64,000 nucleotides of DNA from Collinsella sp. (GCA_019414645.1 DXLP01000008.1:1-64000), one strand, 5' to 3'. Positions 14,690 through 24,866 are shown, counted from the first letter of the stretch. Notes: generated from the letters alone by a model not told the origin. Translations and numbers: made by a program.

Positions 14690-14722
14690 CTACCAAAATA
14701 AACCTGTCCCTTTTTTGGCAGG
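14690..14722. terminator. Hairpin with CCTGTCCC loop after rlmA
   Basis: ACCTACCAAAA pairs imperfectly with TTTTTTGGCAGGT around AAACCTGTCCC. The loop echoes the CTGTCCC loop of hairpin family A. It ends at the rlmA stop codon. Confidence 0.5.
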
Positions 14723-15535
14723 TTAGTGGCGGTACTCGGCGATGATGAAGTCGATGTCGGTTTGAAGGGTGTCCAAATTTGCCAGGCGCTCTTTGTCGGC
14801 AGGGCGCGTGCGATAGTAGTACGGCGTCATCTGGAACACCGCCTCGATGTCGGCCTGGGTTTGGAGCGTAATGTTCGCAGACACCCGCCGCGTTCCGACC
14901 AACTCGAGTTCGGTGGTCTGCGGCAGCTTCTCGTCATTAAGATATGGCGTGTCGTAGAGCACTTCCTTAAGCCCAAACAGGTGACGGGCACCCGGCACCA
15001 CGGTATAGAGTGAGCCCTCTGGCGCCAGTACGCGGGCAAACTCACGCTCGTTAAAGGGAGCAAAGAGCTCGGTCACCATATCGAAGGCGCCATCGGCCAC
15101 GGGGATGTCCTTCATGTTGGCCACGAAGTAGGTCGCATCGCCGCGCTTGGCGGCCAGGCGCACCATTTCTTTGCCCAAATCAAACCCGTAAGCGTCCACG
15201 CCCGGCACCGCGCCCATGGCGCTGGTGTAGTAGCCCTCGCCACAGCAAATATCGAGCAACGTCATGGGACAGTTCGTAGACGCGGCACGTCCAGACACCC
15301 GCTCGCGCACCAGCTCAACCATCGCATCGCGCAACGGCGCATAGTAGCCGCGGTTCAGAAAGTCACGTCGGCTGCGCGCCTGCGACTTGGGATCGCCCAT
15401 GGAATCGCCGCTCTTGGACGAGCGTAGGAGGTATAGATAGCCCTCGCGCGCACGGTCAAACCGGTGTCCGCCCGCGCATGCAGCACCGCGCTCATTGTCC
15501 GCCAACGGCTCATGGCAAACGGGACACAACAACAT
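14723..15535 (-). CDS. rlmA: 23S rRNA (guanine-N1)-methyltransferase RlmA-like
   Basis: 270 residues. The N-terminal zinc site uses Cys4, Cys7, Cys20 and His24 (CPVC...CAGGH), followed by the family block DRAREGYLYLL. The methyltransferase domain has LLDICCGEGYYTSAM as its SAM loop and VTELFAPFNEREFARVLAPEG later. E. coli RlmA methylates G745; Gram-positive homologues (TlrB/RlmA-II) act at G748 and can affect tylosin-type macrolides, and the sequence alone does not separate these. AAGGAG precedes the start. Confidence 0.88.
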   Translation of the reverse strand: MLLCPVCHEPLADNERGAACAGGHRFDRAREGYLYLLRSSKSGDSMGDPKSQARSRRDFLNRGYYAPLRDAMVELVRERVSGRAASTNCPMTLLDICCGEGYYTSAMGAVPGVDAYGFDLGKEMVRLAAKRGDATYFVANMKDIPVADGAFDMVTELFAPFNEREFARVLAPEGSLYTVVPGARHLFGLKEVLYDTPYLNDEKLPQTTELELVGTRRVSANITLQTQADIEAVFQMTPYYYRTRPADKERLANLDTLQTDIDFIIAEYRH

Positions 15536-15591
15536 GGCAACTCCTTAGCGCGAACAACACAACGCCCACCATTGTCGCACGCCTTCCCCAC

Positions 15592-15653
15592 CTAGTCATT
15601 GGGGACGTTCTTGAATGACTAGTCGTTTAAGAACGTCCCCAATGACTAGTCGA
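15592..15653. repeat. Hairpin repeat family B, copy 1
   Basis: 21-bp arms CTAGTCATTGGGGACGTTCTT and its complement surround a loop that itself contains GACTAGTC. It lies between divergent rlmA and the MATE gene. Other copies at 28143-28226 and 39408-39463. Confidence 0.85.
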
Positions 15654-15713
15654 TTAGGAGTATCATCATCTGCGCAAATAAGCACGAAAGAGCATATTAG
15701 AGATTGAGAGCAT

Positions 15714-17096
15714 ATGGCTGACACCGTATCTAAGCACATTGACATGACCACCGGCTCGCTGTGGCGCAATATTCCCCTGTTCGCCTTCCCCGTGGCCGCC
15801 ACGAGCATCCTGGAGCAGCTGTCGAACCTCATCGCCACGGTCATCATCGGCAACTTCTCGGGCGACCAGGGAACCCTCGCCATGGCGGCGGTCGGCTCCA
15901 ATGTTCCGCTTACCAGTCTTATGCTCAACCTGTTTATTGGCATGTCGCTTGGCTCCAACGTGGTCATCGCCAACGCTATCGGCCGCAACGATCAGAACAT
16001 GGTCAAGCGCGCCGTCCATACCTCGATTTTAATGGCGCTCGTGGGCTTTGTCGTCATCGCGCTGGGCGAGATCTTTGCCGAGCCCATGCTCGCCGCGCTC
16101 AACGTTCCCGCCGAGACCATGCCGCTCGCCTCACTCTACCTACGCGTCTTTTTGCTGAGCATGCCCTCGATTTTGCTCTACAACTTTGAGGCCGCGATCT
16201 TCCGCTCCGTCGGCATCACCCGCATGCCGCTGCAGGCGCTTGCCGTGTCCACCGTCCTCAACATTGGCCTGGACCTCATCTTTGTCCCAATACTCCACTG
16301 GGGCGTCGCGGGCGTCGCCATCGCCACCGCCATCGCCTACACCGTCAGCGCCGCTACACTCTTTATCCGCCTGCTCAAGACCGACTCTGTCGTCCGCGTC
16401 ACCCCGCGTGACTTGGCTATCGACCCCGTCGCCCTCAAGCGCATCGTCAAGATCGGACTGCCCGCCGGCATCCAAAGCGCTGTCTTTGCCGTCGCCAACA
16501 TCATCATCCAGTCCGCCATCAACAGCCTGGGCACCGAGGTCATGGCGGCATCGAGCGCCGCTATGAGCCTGGAGTACGTGTGCTACAACCTGCTCAACAG
16601 TTTTAGTCAGGCTTGCACCACCTTTGTGGGACAAAACCACGGTGCTCGCCAGATCGACCGCTGCACCAAAACGCTTAAGGTCTGCCTGGTCGAAGGCGGT
16701 ATCGTTGCCCTCACCACGATTATCGTTATTGTCGGCCTCGGGCGCGAAATCTTGTCGCTCTTTAACAGCGATCCCAACATCGTCTCGATCGGCTATATCC
16801 GCGTGTGTTCGATCTTCCCGGCGTACGCCTTTAGTATGTTCTACGAAAACATGTCAGGCTACCTGCGCGGCTTTGGTATCTCGCTCACGCCCGCCCTCAT
16901 CACCATGATCTGCGTCTGCGGCATCCGCTTCTATTGGGTGTTCTGCGTGTTCCCGCATTTCCGCACCTTTGCGAACATCATGATGGTCTACCCCATCAGC
17001 CTGGGCACCACGGCGTTCTTTATGGTCGTGGCGGTACTACTTTGCCACCCGGCACGCACCTATCGCGCCACCCAAGCCAAAGCGACAGCCCGCTAA
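15714..17096 (+). CDS. MATE-family multidrug efflux transporter
   Basis: 460 residues with about twelve hydrophobic helices in two MatE repeats. The start GSLWRNIPLFAFPVAATSILEQL and the conserved block VGQNHGARQIDR (near residue 305) are typical of the DinF/NorM superfamily, which exchanges Na+ or H+ for drugs or metabolites. GAGATTGAGAG precedes the ATG. It is monocistronic and convergent with the LysR gene 27 bp beyond its end. Substrate cannot be predicted. Confidence 0.9.
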   Translation: MADTVSKHIDMTTGSLWRNIPLFAFPVAATSILEQLSNLIATVIIGNFSGDQGTLAMAAVGSNVPLTSLMLNLFIGMSLGSNVVIANAIGRNDQNMVKRAVHTSILMALVGFVVIALGEIFAEPMLAALNVPAETMPLASLYLRVFLLSMPSILLYNFEAAIFRSVGITRMPLQALAVSTVLNIGLDLIFVPILHWGVAGVAIATAIAYTVSAATLFIRLLKTDSVVRVTPRDLAIDPVALKRIVKIGLPAGIQSAVFAVANIIIQSAINSLGTEVMAASSAAMSLEYVCYNLLNSFSQACTTFVGQNHGARQIDRCTKTLKVCLVEGGIVALTTIIVIVGLGREILSLFNSDPNIVSIGYIRVCSIFPAYAFSMFYENMSGYLRGFGISLTPALITMICVCGIRFYWVFCVFPHFRTFANIMMVYPISLGTTAFFMVVAVLLCHPARTYRATQAKATAR

Positions 17097-17123
17097 ACAC
17101 CGCACTCAACGCCACGCCAGTCA

Positions 17124-17990
17124 TTAATTGACAATATGAGAGCTCATATAGTCGATAAAGCGCCTCGTGGCGATGGGCATGGTGTCCCAGCTGCGCCAAG
17201 CGGCCACCACGTCGCGCGAGGGGGCATGCACGATGGGACGTACGCGAATATCGGCACGCATGCCCTCGACGGTACGGCGATATAGCATACTCACGCCTAG
17301 GCCCTCCTCGACCATCGCCATGATGGTGTAGTCGTCGGTCACCTCACTCGTCACATGCGGCGACAGCCCATGCGCCGCAAATGCATCGAGCACCAGACTC
17401 TGTTCGCCCTCATCCAGCAGCACAAACGGCTCGGACGCCAGATCGGCGAGCGTCACCTTTTCCTTTGCCGTCAGCGGATGCGCGGCCGGCAACAATGCTA
17501 CCAACTCGTCGTGATAGACCACGCGCTTCTCGAGCCCCGCGGTAAAACCGCGTGCCGTAAAGCAAAAATCAACCACGCCATCGTGCACCCACTGGGCGTT
17601 GCGCGTGTAATCGCCCTGCTTAAGGGTAAAGTGTACCCCCGGGTGCAGGGCCCCAAAGTCGCGGATCACGCGCGGCAACACGGTTCGACTCACGTTGGTA
17701 AACGTCGCAATACGAATATCAGTCGACGAAAGCCCCAGCAGCTCCTGACGCTTGCCCTCGAGCTCGGCCTCGGCCGTCACGATCTGGCGCAGGTACGGCA
17801 GATATTGCTTACCGTCGCGCGTAAGCGAAACGCCCTGCTTTCCGCGCTCGATAATCGTGGTGCCCAGCTCGCGCTCGAGTGCCTTGACGGCCTGGCTCAC
17901 CGCACTTTGCGTATAGCCCAGCTCGTCCGCCGCGCCCTTAAGACTGCCGCAATCGACCACCATACATACAATCTGATACCGCGATGCCAT
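17124..17990 (-). CDS. LysR-type transcriptional regulator
   Basis: 288 residues. The N-terminal winged HTH is clear (GSLKGAADELGYTQSAVSQAVKALERELG, about 15-45) and followed by a LysR-type effector domain of the periplasmic-binding fold (IRIATFTNVSRTVLPRVIRDF onward). It is divergent from the DMT transporter at 18149, which is the usual arrangement for a LysR regulator and its target, so regulation of that exporter is a reasonable inference. GGAGG-like TGGAGG lies before the ATG. Confidence 0.92.
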   Translation of the reverse strand: MASRYQIVCMVVDCGSLKGAADELGYTQSAVSQAVKALERELGTTIIERGKQGVSLTRDGKQYLPYLRQIVTAEAELEGKRQELLGLSSTDIRIATFTNVSRTVLPRVIRDFGALHPGVHFTLKQGDYTRNAQWVHDGVVDFCFTARGFTAGLEKRVVYHDELVALLPAAHPLTAKEKVTLADLASEPFVLLDEGEQSLVLDAFAAHGLSPHVTSEVTDDYTIMAMVEEGLGVSMLYRRTVEGMRADIRVRPIVHAPSRDVVAAWRSWDTMPIATRRFIDYMSSHIVN

Positions 17991-18148
17991 CGTGCCTCCA
18001 CATCGATGTAGCTGTAAAACGTTTTGCCAGGACTTTTCCCGCCAACATTAGCATTTCTTAATCATACTGAAGATACATTCGCTTTACTACATCCACATCT
18101 GGGAGCAGAATCCTTTTTGCGAAACCGTTCTGTAACAAAAGGAGTCCC

Positions 18149-19057
18149 ATGGATCGCAAAAAAGCAATCGCGCTCTCATTTTCTGTTCCCGTCGCATGGG
18201 GCTTTTCGTACCCCCTCATGAAGATCGGCATGGACAGCATGAACGCCACGAGCATCGTTGCGCTGCGCTGCATCATCGCCTTTGCGGCCTGTCTGCTGCT
18301 CTTCCACAAGCACGCGTTTCGCATCAACCGCGACCTTATGGTTCGCGCCGCCATCATCGGTGCCATCATGGCAACCGAGCTCACGTGCATGTGCCTGGGC
18401 TCCAGCCTCACCTCCGCCTCCACCGCCGGCTTTTTGCAGAGCCTGACAGTCGTAATCGTGCCGTTTGCCAACGCAGCCCTGCTGCGTCGCGCCCCCGAGC
18501 GCAAGGTGCTCGTCGGCACCGCCATCGTCACCTGCGGTATGTTGCTGCTCTCGGGCGCCGATTTCACCAGCCTGAACCCGGGCGCGCTCATCATGCTGCT
18601 CTCCGCCTTTGTCTATGCCGGCCATATCATTGTGGCGAAGCGCTTTGTCGAAGAAGTCGATCCGCTGGCTCTGGGCGTTTGGCAGCTGGGCTTCGGCGGC
18701 TTATTCTCGGGCATTGCCGCATGCGTCTTTGGCGGTTTCACGCTTCCCGGCACGCCGGGCGAGGTCGTAGTCGTCGTCGCACTCGCACTCATCTGCTCTG
18801 CCTATGGCTTTATCACCCAAACGCTCGTGCAGCCCCACGTGCCCGCTGAGACCACCGGCTTCGCCTTCTCGCTCGAGCCGGTCTGCTCCGCCGTCTTTTC
18901 GTTCTTCTTGGTCGGCGAGGTCCTGAGCCCCATCGCCTTCTTTGGCGCCGCTCTCATCCTCACCGGCGTCATAGTGGCAACCGTGCAGCTTCCGCGACTT
19001 CATGCGCACGCTCACGACCACGCCCACATGGCAGGAACGCCCGAGCAAGTCTCGTAG
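18149..19057 (+). CDS. EamA/DMT-family transporter
   Basis: 302 residues with ten hydrophobic helices in two EamA repeats (first starting FSVPVAWGFSYPLMKIG, second around ALIMLLSAFVYAGHIIVAKRF). The motif FSLEPVCSAVFSFFLVGE in the second repeat is typical. The C-terminal tail contains HAHAHDHAHM, a histidine cluster that could bind a metal; whether it matters is unknown. AAAAGGAG lies in front of the ATG. The divergent LysR gene is the likely regulator. Confidence 0.9.
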   Translation: MDRKKAIALSFSVPVAWGFSYPLMKIGMDSMNATSIVALRCIIAFAACLLLFHKHAFRINRDLMVRAAIIGAIMATELTCMCLGSSLTSASTAGFLQSLTVVIVPFANAALLRRAPERKVLVGTAIVTCGMLLLSGADFTSLNPGALIMLLSAFVYAGHIIVAKRFVEEVDPLALGVWQLGFGGLFSGIAACVFGGFTLPGTPGEVVVVVALALICSAYGFITQTLVQPHVPAETTGFAFSLEPVCSAVFSFFLVGEVLSPIAFFGAALILTGVIVATVQLPRLHAHAHDHAHMAGTPEQVS

Positions 19058-19144
19058 ACCCCACTCTTCATACAGCCGTGGCATAAAGGTCTCCGGGCGC
19101 CTTTACAATAGATGCCAACAGAGCATCTGCCATAAAGGAGCCCC

Positions 19145-19870
19145 ATGGACACCGCAACCCGCGACCGCAACATAGCAACTTGGTTGGGCGATGCGCCGCA
19201 GCCGGTACGTGACACTACGAACCAGCTGCTCGAGCGCATCGCCCTTTTGCGTGCCGAGCAAACCATCTACCCGGCACAAGACGACATCCTCAATGCCCTC
19301 GCCTATACGCCGGCCGACCAGGTCAAGGTTGTCATCCTGGGTCAAGACCCCTATCACGGGCCCAACCAGGCCATGGGGCTGTCGTTCTCGGTCCCTGCGA
19401 CGCAAACCAAGTTGCCGCCGAGCCTGCGCAACATCTATAAGGAGCTCAAAGCCGATCTGGGTTGCCCCATTCCCGCCACGGGAGACCTAACCCCATGGGC
19501 ACAACAGGGCGTCCTGCTCCTCAACACCACGCTCACCGTGCGCGAGCATGCCGCGAACTCGCACGCCAAGCTGGGCTGGAGCGCGCTCACCGACTACGTT
19601 ATCGAACGCTGCTGCCAGCTGCCCCAGCCGGTAGTCTTTTTGGCATGGGGCCGCTTTGCCCAGCAGATGGTCGAAGGCAAGCTCGCCGCGACCGACGCGG
19701 GCAAGGCGACCGGCAAGTTCTGCCTGGCCTCCACGCACCCCTCACCGCTTTCGGCTAACCGTGCCACGGCAGAACTCCCCGCCTTTATGGGGTCGCGCCC
19801 CTTCTCGGCAGCCAATCGGCTACTCGAACAGCACGGCTCGACCCCCGTCAACTGGACTTGCCTCGGCTAA
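19145..19870 (+). CDS. ung: Uracil-DNA glycosylase, family 1
   Basis: 241 residues. Catalytic motif GQDPYHG at 66-72 (Asp68 is the general base), PSLRNIYKEL (minor-groove serine-proline loop), LLLNTTLTV (uracil-binding region) and the STHPSPLSA leucine/histidine loop near 195. It removes uracil from DNA by base excision repair. The size matches bacterial Ung (about 230). AAAGGAG lies before the start, and a strong hairpin follows. Confidence 0.95.
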   Translation: MDTATRDRNIATWLGDAPQPVRDTTNQLLERIALLRAEQTIYPAQDDILNALAYTPADQVKVVILGQDPYHGPNQAMGLSFSVPATQTKLPPSLRNIYKELKADLGCPIPATGDLTPWAQQGVLLLNTTLTVREHAANSHAKLGWSALTDYVIERCCQLPQPVVFLAWGRFAQQMVEGKLAATDAGKATGKFCLASTHPSPLSANRATAELPAFMGSRPFSAANRLLEQHGSTPVNWTCLG

Positions 19871-19884
19871 AAATCGATACATCA

Positions 19885-19924
19885 AAAACGCGCCCGACGG
19901 CAATCTTGCCATCGGGCGCGTTTT
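19885..19924. terminator. Bidirectional terminator between ung and SDR
   Basis: AACGCGCCCGA-CGGCAA pairs with TTGCCA-TCGGGCGCGTT and both ends carry A/T tracts. It lies between convergent genes and can serve both. Confidence 0.85.
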
Positions 19925-19925
19925 G

Positions 19926-20606
19926 TTACTCGGGCCAGATAAACTGGGTGCGGCCGGCCTCGCCACCATCGATCAGCAGACTCTGTCCGGTCATAAACCG
20001 GTTGGTCACGCCCACAAAGTAGATCCACTCGGCGATTTCTTGGGCGGTGGCCCAGCGCTTAAGCGGCGTGAGCTCCATAATCTGGTTCCACAGGTGTTCG
20101 TCTTCCATCACGCAACGGTTGAGCGGCGTGATAACGCCACCCGGGTCCACACTGTTGGCGATGGCCTGCGGCGCCAGGCGGTTTGCAAGGTTCTTGGTGT
20201 AGGCGATAACGCCGCCCTTGCTGGCAGCATAGGCGGGAAACTCCGATCCCGTATGTCCGCTCGCCGACCCCACATTGACCACGGATTCGATAGCCGGCGC
20301 CGGCTTGGCGGCAAGCCCCTCCCCCACAAAGGCGTAGCGCTCGGTCACGTTGATGGTGCCACACAGGTTGGCGGCGATGTCGTCAGTCGAATCCTGCGTA
20401 CCGGCAACATTCACGATCACCTGAGGCTCAAGGTCGCCTGGAAACGAGTCAGGCTCGCGTACATCAACAATCAGATGGCGGTAGCGCTCGTGTTCGATCG
20501 CCGCCGGCAGCAGATCAAAGCCCACGACCTCGTGGCCCTCGTCCAAAAAGCGCTGCACGCACGCGGCTCCGATACCGCCCGAAGCGCCCGTGATCAAAAC
20601 CCGCAT
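19926..20606 (-). CDS. Short-chain dehydrogenase/reductase
   Basis: 226 residues. NAD(P)-binding loop GASGGIGAA (7-15), NVAGTQ, and the catalytic Ser...Tyr-x3-Lys set (NVGSASGHTG then YAASKGG). SDR proteins oxidise or reduce alcohol/carbonyl substrates; the substrate is unknown. It starts 9 bp after the stop of the VUT transporter gene, and they share a candidate preQ1-type leader, which suggests a function in queuosine or deazapurine metabolism (inference). An alternative is an unrelated SDR simply caught in the operon. Confidence 0.85.
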   Translation of the reverse strand: MRVLITGASGGIGAACVQRFLDEGHEVVGFDLLPAAIEHERYRHLIVDVREPDSFPGDLEPQVIVNVAGTQDSTDDIAANLCGTINVTERYAFVGEGLAAKPAPAIESVVNVGSASGHTGSEFPAYAASKGGVIAYTKNLANRLAPQAIANSVDPGGVITPLNRCVMEDEHLWNQIMELTPLKRWATAQEIAEWIYFVGVTNRFMTGQSLLIDGGEAGRTQFIWPE

Positions 20607-20615
20607 ACTTGCTCC

Positions 20616-21338
20616 TTAGGCGGTTGCGTGGCGCTCGAGGTACTCGGCGCCCACATTCTCACGCTCCCAGCCACGCACGACCTTGTAGCCCACGGGGCTC
20701 AGAAAGACCTCGCACAGCAGCTCGGCAACAGCGCCGGTCAGCGAGCACATAAGGACCTGCACCCAGGTCCAACCAAAGAACGTGTGGCTCACCACAATGG
20801 CAAAGACCAGGTTGTCGATAAACTGGCCAACACCCGTGGACACATAGGAGCGGAAGGCAAAGCTCGCAAAGTTATTCTTTTTGAGCATACGGCCAAGCGA
20901 CTGGTTGAGCGTGGAGTTAACCACGGCAGAAACGAGCATTGCCAGCGAAGAGCCCAGCACCACATACCAAGTGCCGCCGATGGTGGCGTTAAGGGCGGTG
21001 TTGACCTCGATCATGCCCGTGTCGTAGTAAGCGCCCCACATGCCGGGCGTGAGCGAGCATGCCCAAAAGCACAGGCTCACGGCGAGGTTGACTGCCAGCG
21101 CGAGGATGGAGATTTTGATGGATGCCTTGGCGCCAAAGCGCTTGCAGATCATGTCCTGGCACAAAAACGAAACCCAGCTCACCACAAAGCCGCAATCGAG
21201 TGCCAGATACGGCAGGCTGATAAGCTCTTTGTTGGCCAGCAGGTTCATCATGATGACGCTCACGAAAAACAGCGAAACCGTTGCCGCGGGAATGCTCCGC
21301 AACAGGACCTTGTAGTCCTCCATGACCTTCTTGATCAT
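20616..21338 (-). CDS. VUT-family queuosine-precursor transporter (YhhQ-like)
   Basis: 240 residues with six hydrophobic helices. Motifs typical of the Vut_1/YhhQ family: ALDCGFVVSWVSFLCQDM near 45-62, and SYVSTGVGQFIDNLVFAIVV around residues 163-182. Members take up queuine, preQ0 or preQ1 for tRNA modification. The ATG has AAAGGAG before it, directly after a pseudoknot-like leader at 21352-21394 that looks like a preQ1 class I riboswitch, which supports the assignment. The SDR gene follows in the same operon. Confidence 0.85.
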   Translation of the reverse strand: MIKKVMEDYKVLLRSIPAATVSLFFVSVIMMNLLANKELISLPYLALDCGFVVSWVSFLCQDMICKRFGAKASIKISILALAVNLAVSLCFWACSLTPGMWGAYYDTGMIEVNTALNATIGGTWYVVLGSSLAMLVSAVVNSTLNQSLGRMLKKNNFASFAFRSYVSTGVGQFIDNLVFAIVVSHTFFGWTWVQVLMCSLTGAVAELLCEVFLSPVGYKVVRGWERENVGAEYLERHATA

Positions 21339-21351
21339 TATGTACTCCTTT

Positions 21352-21394
21352 GGTTTTAGGTTTTACGAGCAGGATATCGGACCCGAACTGCTCG
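21352..21394 (-). promoter_or_regulatory. Candidate preQ1 class I-like riboswitch
   Basis: On the minus strand a 7-bp stem CGAGCAG/CTGCTCG encloses TTCGGGTCCGATATC and is followed by an A-rich tail TAAAACCTAAAACC, which runs into the AAAGGAG ribosome site. PreQ1-I RNAs have this plan: P1 hairpin, UUC at the start of the loop, and an A-rich tail whose end pairs with the loop. Here GGU in the loop can pair with ACC in the tail. The position, directly before a queuosine-precursor-type transporter, fits. Not checked with a covariance model. Confidence 0.5.
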
Positions 21395-21494
21395 GACGCC
21401 CCGGTCTTGAGACGACGGTGGGTATGATAGCCGCTCACACGGCATCAGGCAAGCAAACGGCGCGGCAGTCCCGCAGGGCCACCGCGCCGATGCG

Positions 21495-23108
<1,614 letters not shown>

Positions 23109-23250
23109 GCGGATCCTTTCTTGCATTGAGTGCATTACGTCGATGTAACCGCACTATTGTAGCCGCGAAATCCCGCCATAGGGCACCTATCAGGACAAAT
23201 TCATCAGTTGGGGCCTAGGGTAGCAGTCGATGGCGGCACTCCGCAGCAGT

Positions 23251-23311
23251 TTGTCTCGATCTGTAACATCTAGACGGTTTTTGAACCTCTACCTGTTACA
23301 GATTAAGACAA
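23251..23311. repeat. Hairpin repeat family D, unit 1
   Basis: Arms TTGTCTCGATCTGTAACA and TGTTACAGATTAAGACAA (one paired mismatch region) enclose a 25-base loop. First of three similar units with a period of about 82 bp. Confidence 0.85.
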
Positions 23312-23333
23312 ACAGGTGGGCGTCCCAGAAAGA

Positions 23334-23390
23334 TCTCGATCTGTAACATCTAGCAGCCAAAAACTTCTCCAGTTGTTACAGATTGAGACA
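23334..23390. repeat. Hairpin repeat family D, unit 2
   Basis: Arms TCTCGATCTGTAACA and TGTTACAGATTGAGACA, loop of 25 bases. The spacer between units 1 and 2 (GTGGGCGTCCCAGAAAG) recalls that between units 2 and 3. Confidence 0.85.
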
Positions 23391-23413
23391 ACCAAATGGG
23401 GTCCGCTAGCAAA

Positions 23414-23470
23414 ATCTCAATCTGTAACAGGTAGCCGTCCAAACCGGTTCCAGATGTTACAGATTGAGAT
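23414..23470. repeat. Hairpin repeat family D, unit 3
   Basis: Perfect 16-bp arms ATCTCAATCTGTAACA and TGTTACAGATTGAGAT with a 25-base loop. It is the most regular unit of the array, 110 bp upstream of the GntR start codon. Confidence 0.85.
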
Positions 23471-23519
23471 GAATGAACGAGCGGACAATCCCTATTTACC
23501 TCTTGCATAGCTGTGCATA

Positions 23520-23553
23520 GTGTATATATACTGTGCTTACCGGTTATATACAC
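23520..23553 (+). promoter_or_regulatory. Operator/promoter of the GntR-ABC operon
   Basis: Perfect 9-bp inverted repeat GTGTATATA ... TATATACAC, 27 bp upstream of the GntR start. It contains TATATACTGTGCT, with a -10-like TATACT. Autoregulation by the downstream GntR protein is inference. Confidence 0.5.
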
Positions 23554-23580
23554 GTGTAGCCCATCAGCTAAGGAGCCGCT

Positions 23581-23961
23581 GTGGACATTATCCTATCCAA
23601 TTCGAGCGACAAGCCCATCTACGAGCAAATAGCTTCGCAAGTCAAAGCTCAGATTCTATCGGGCACGCTCGCTGCGGGAGCCAAACTCCCCAGCATCCGT
23701 GCACTCGCGAGCGATCTTGGCGTGAGCGTCATCACCACCAAGCGCGCCTACGCCGACCTGGAGCAGCTCGGGTTTATCTGCACCGTGCAAGGCAAGGGCT
23801 GTTTTGTCGCCGACGGCAACCAAGAGCTCTTGCGTGAAAACCAGCTCTGCCATATCGAAGAGCTGCTCGCGAAAGCGGCAAGCCAAGCCGAGGCCCTGGG
23901 CGTCACGCGCGACAAGCTGCACGAGATGCTCGACCTGGTAGCCCCCGAAACCATGCAGTAG
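23581..23961 (+). CDS. GntR-family regulator (YtrA type)
   Basis: 126 residues. N-terminal winged HTH (IYEQIASQVKAQILSGTLAAGAKLPSIRALASDLGVS, residues 14-50, GntR signature) and a short tail of about 50 residues without a large effector domain. This is the YtrA subfamily, normally encoded before ABC transporter genes and autoregulatory. GTG start after AAGGAGC. It is 23 bp upstream of the ATPase gene. A promoter-proximal inverted repeat at 23520-23553 is the likely binding site. Confidence 0.9.
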   Translation: MDIILSNSSDKPIYEQIASQVKAQILSGTLAAGAKLPSIRALASDLGVSVITTKRAYADLEQLGFICTVQGKGCFVADGNQELLRENQLCHIEELLAKAASQAEALGVTRDKLHEMLDLVAPETMQ

Positions 23962-23984
23962 CCATCTGCAAGAAAGGCTATACC

Positions 23985-24866
23985 ATGCAAAACCTTTTAG
24001 AACTCAAAGGCATCTCACGCCATGTGAGTGACCGTTTTTCGCTGCGCGACGTCACGCTTGCCGTGGAGCCTGGCCAGATCGTCGGCTTTGTGGGTGCCAA
24101 CGGTGCCGGCAAAACAACGACGATTCGAGCCGCGCTTGGGCTTATCAAACTCGATGCCGGCGAGGTACACCTGTTTGAGCAGCACTGTGGCGCCGACGCA
24201 CCCGGTGAGGCGCAGCGTTGTCTACGTGCCCGTGTCGGCCTCGTGCTGGACACGTGCCCCTTCCCTTCAACGCTCAAGGTGGGCCAGATCGAGGCACTCG
24301 TAGGCCCGGCGTACCCCACGTGGGACCGCGAAACGTTCGCCCGATTCATCAACCGATTTGGCCTCGATCCCAAGACAAAGGTCAAGGACCTCTCCCGCGG
24401 CATGGGCATGAAACTGCAGCTTGCCTGCGCACTCAGCCACAAGGCCAAGCTGCTCGTTTTGGACGAAGCCACCGCGGGCCTCGATCCCATGGCACGCGAG
24501 GAGCTGCTTGATGAGCTGCTCGCCTTTGTCGCCGACGGCCAGCACAGCGTGCTGCTCTCGAGCCACATTACGTCCGACCTCGATCGTGCCGCCGACCGCA
24601 TCATCTGCATCGATAACGGTTCGATTGTGTTTGATCTGCCGCGCGAGGACATTACCGACCGCGCCGGCATCGCCCACTGCACCCAAGCACAGGCCGCCGA
24701 GCTTATGGCTTGCGTCGAAGGTGCCCGTGCCGCCCACCACGCCTATAGCGTGGACGTGCTCGTGCCCAACCGTCGCGAAACGCTCGAGGCCTTCCCCGAG
24801 ATTCCCTGCGATCGGGCAACCATTGACGACTATCTGCGCCTCATGCTGAAAGGGGCTTCGAAATGA
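23985..24866 (+). CDS. ABC transporter ATP-binding protein
   Basis: 293 residues. Walker A GANGAGKTTT near 37-46, signature variant DLSRGMGMKLQLACAL near 128, Walker B LLVLDEATAGLDP near 152, and an H-loop SSHI near 190. The last 75 residues lie beyond the nucleotide-binding domain. It resembles YtrB-like or bacitracin-type importer/exporter ATPases. AGAAAGG precedes the ATG. The permease gene overlaps by 4 bp (ATGA), and the GntR gene lies upstream, so all three form one operon. Confidence 0.92.
   Translation: MQNLLELKGISRHVSDRFSLRDVTLAVEPGQIVGFVGANGAGKTTTIRAALGLIKLDAGEVHLFEQHCGADAPGEAQRCLRARVGLVLDTCPFPSTLKVGQIEALVGPAYPTWDRETFARFINRFGLDPKTKVKDLSRGMGMKLQLACALSHKAKLLVLDEATAGLDPMAREELLDELLAFVADGQHSVLLSSHITSDLDRAADRIICIDNGSIVFDLPREDITDRAGIAHCTQAQAAELMACVEGARAAHHAYSVDVLVPNRRETLEAFPEIPCDRATIDDYLRLMLKGASK

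Noticed and set aside
23240-23480. CRISPR array
   Set aside because: Units are inverted repeats with paired arms, only three occur, and no cas gene is near. Direct repeats of fixed length with unique spacers are missing.
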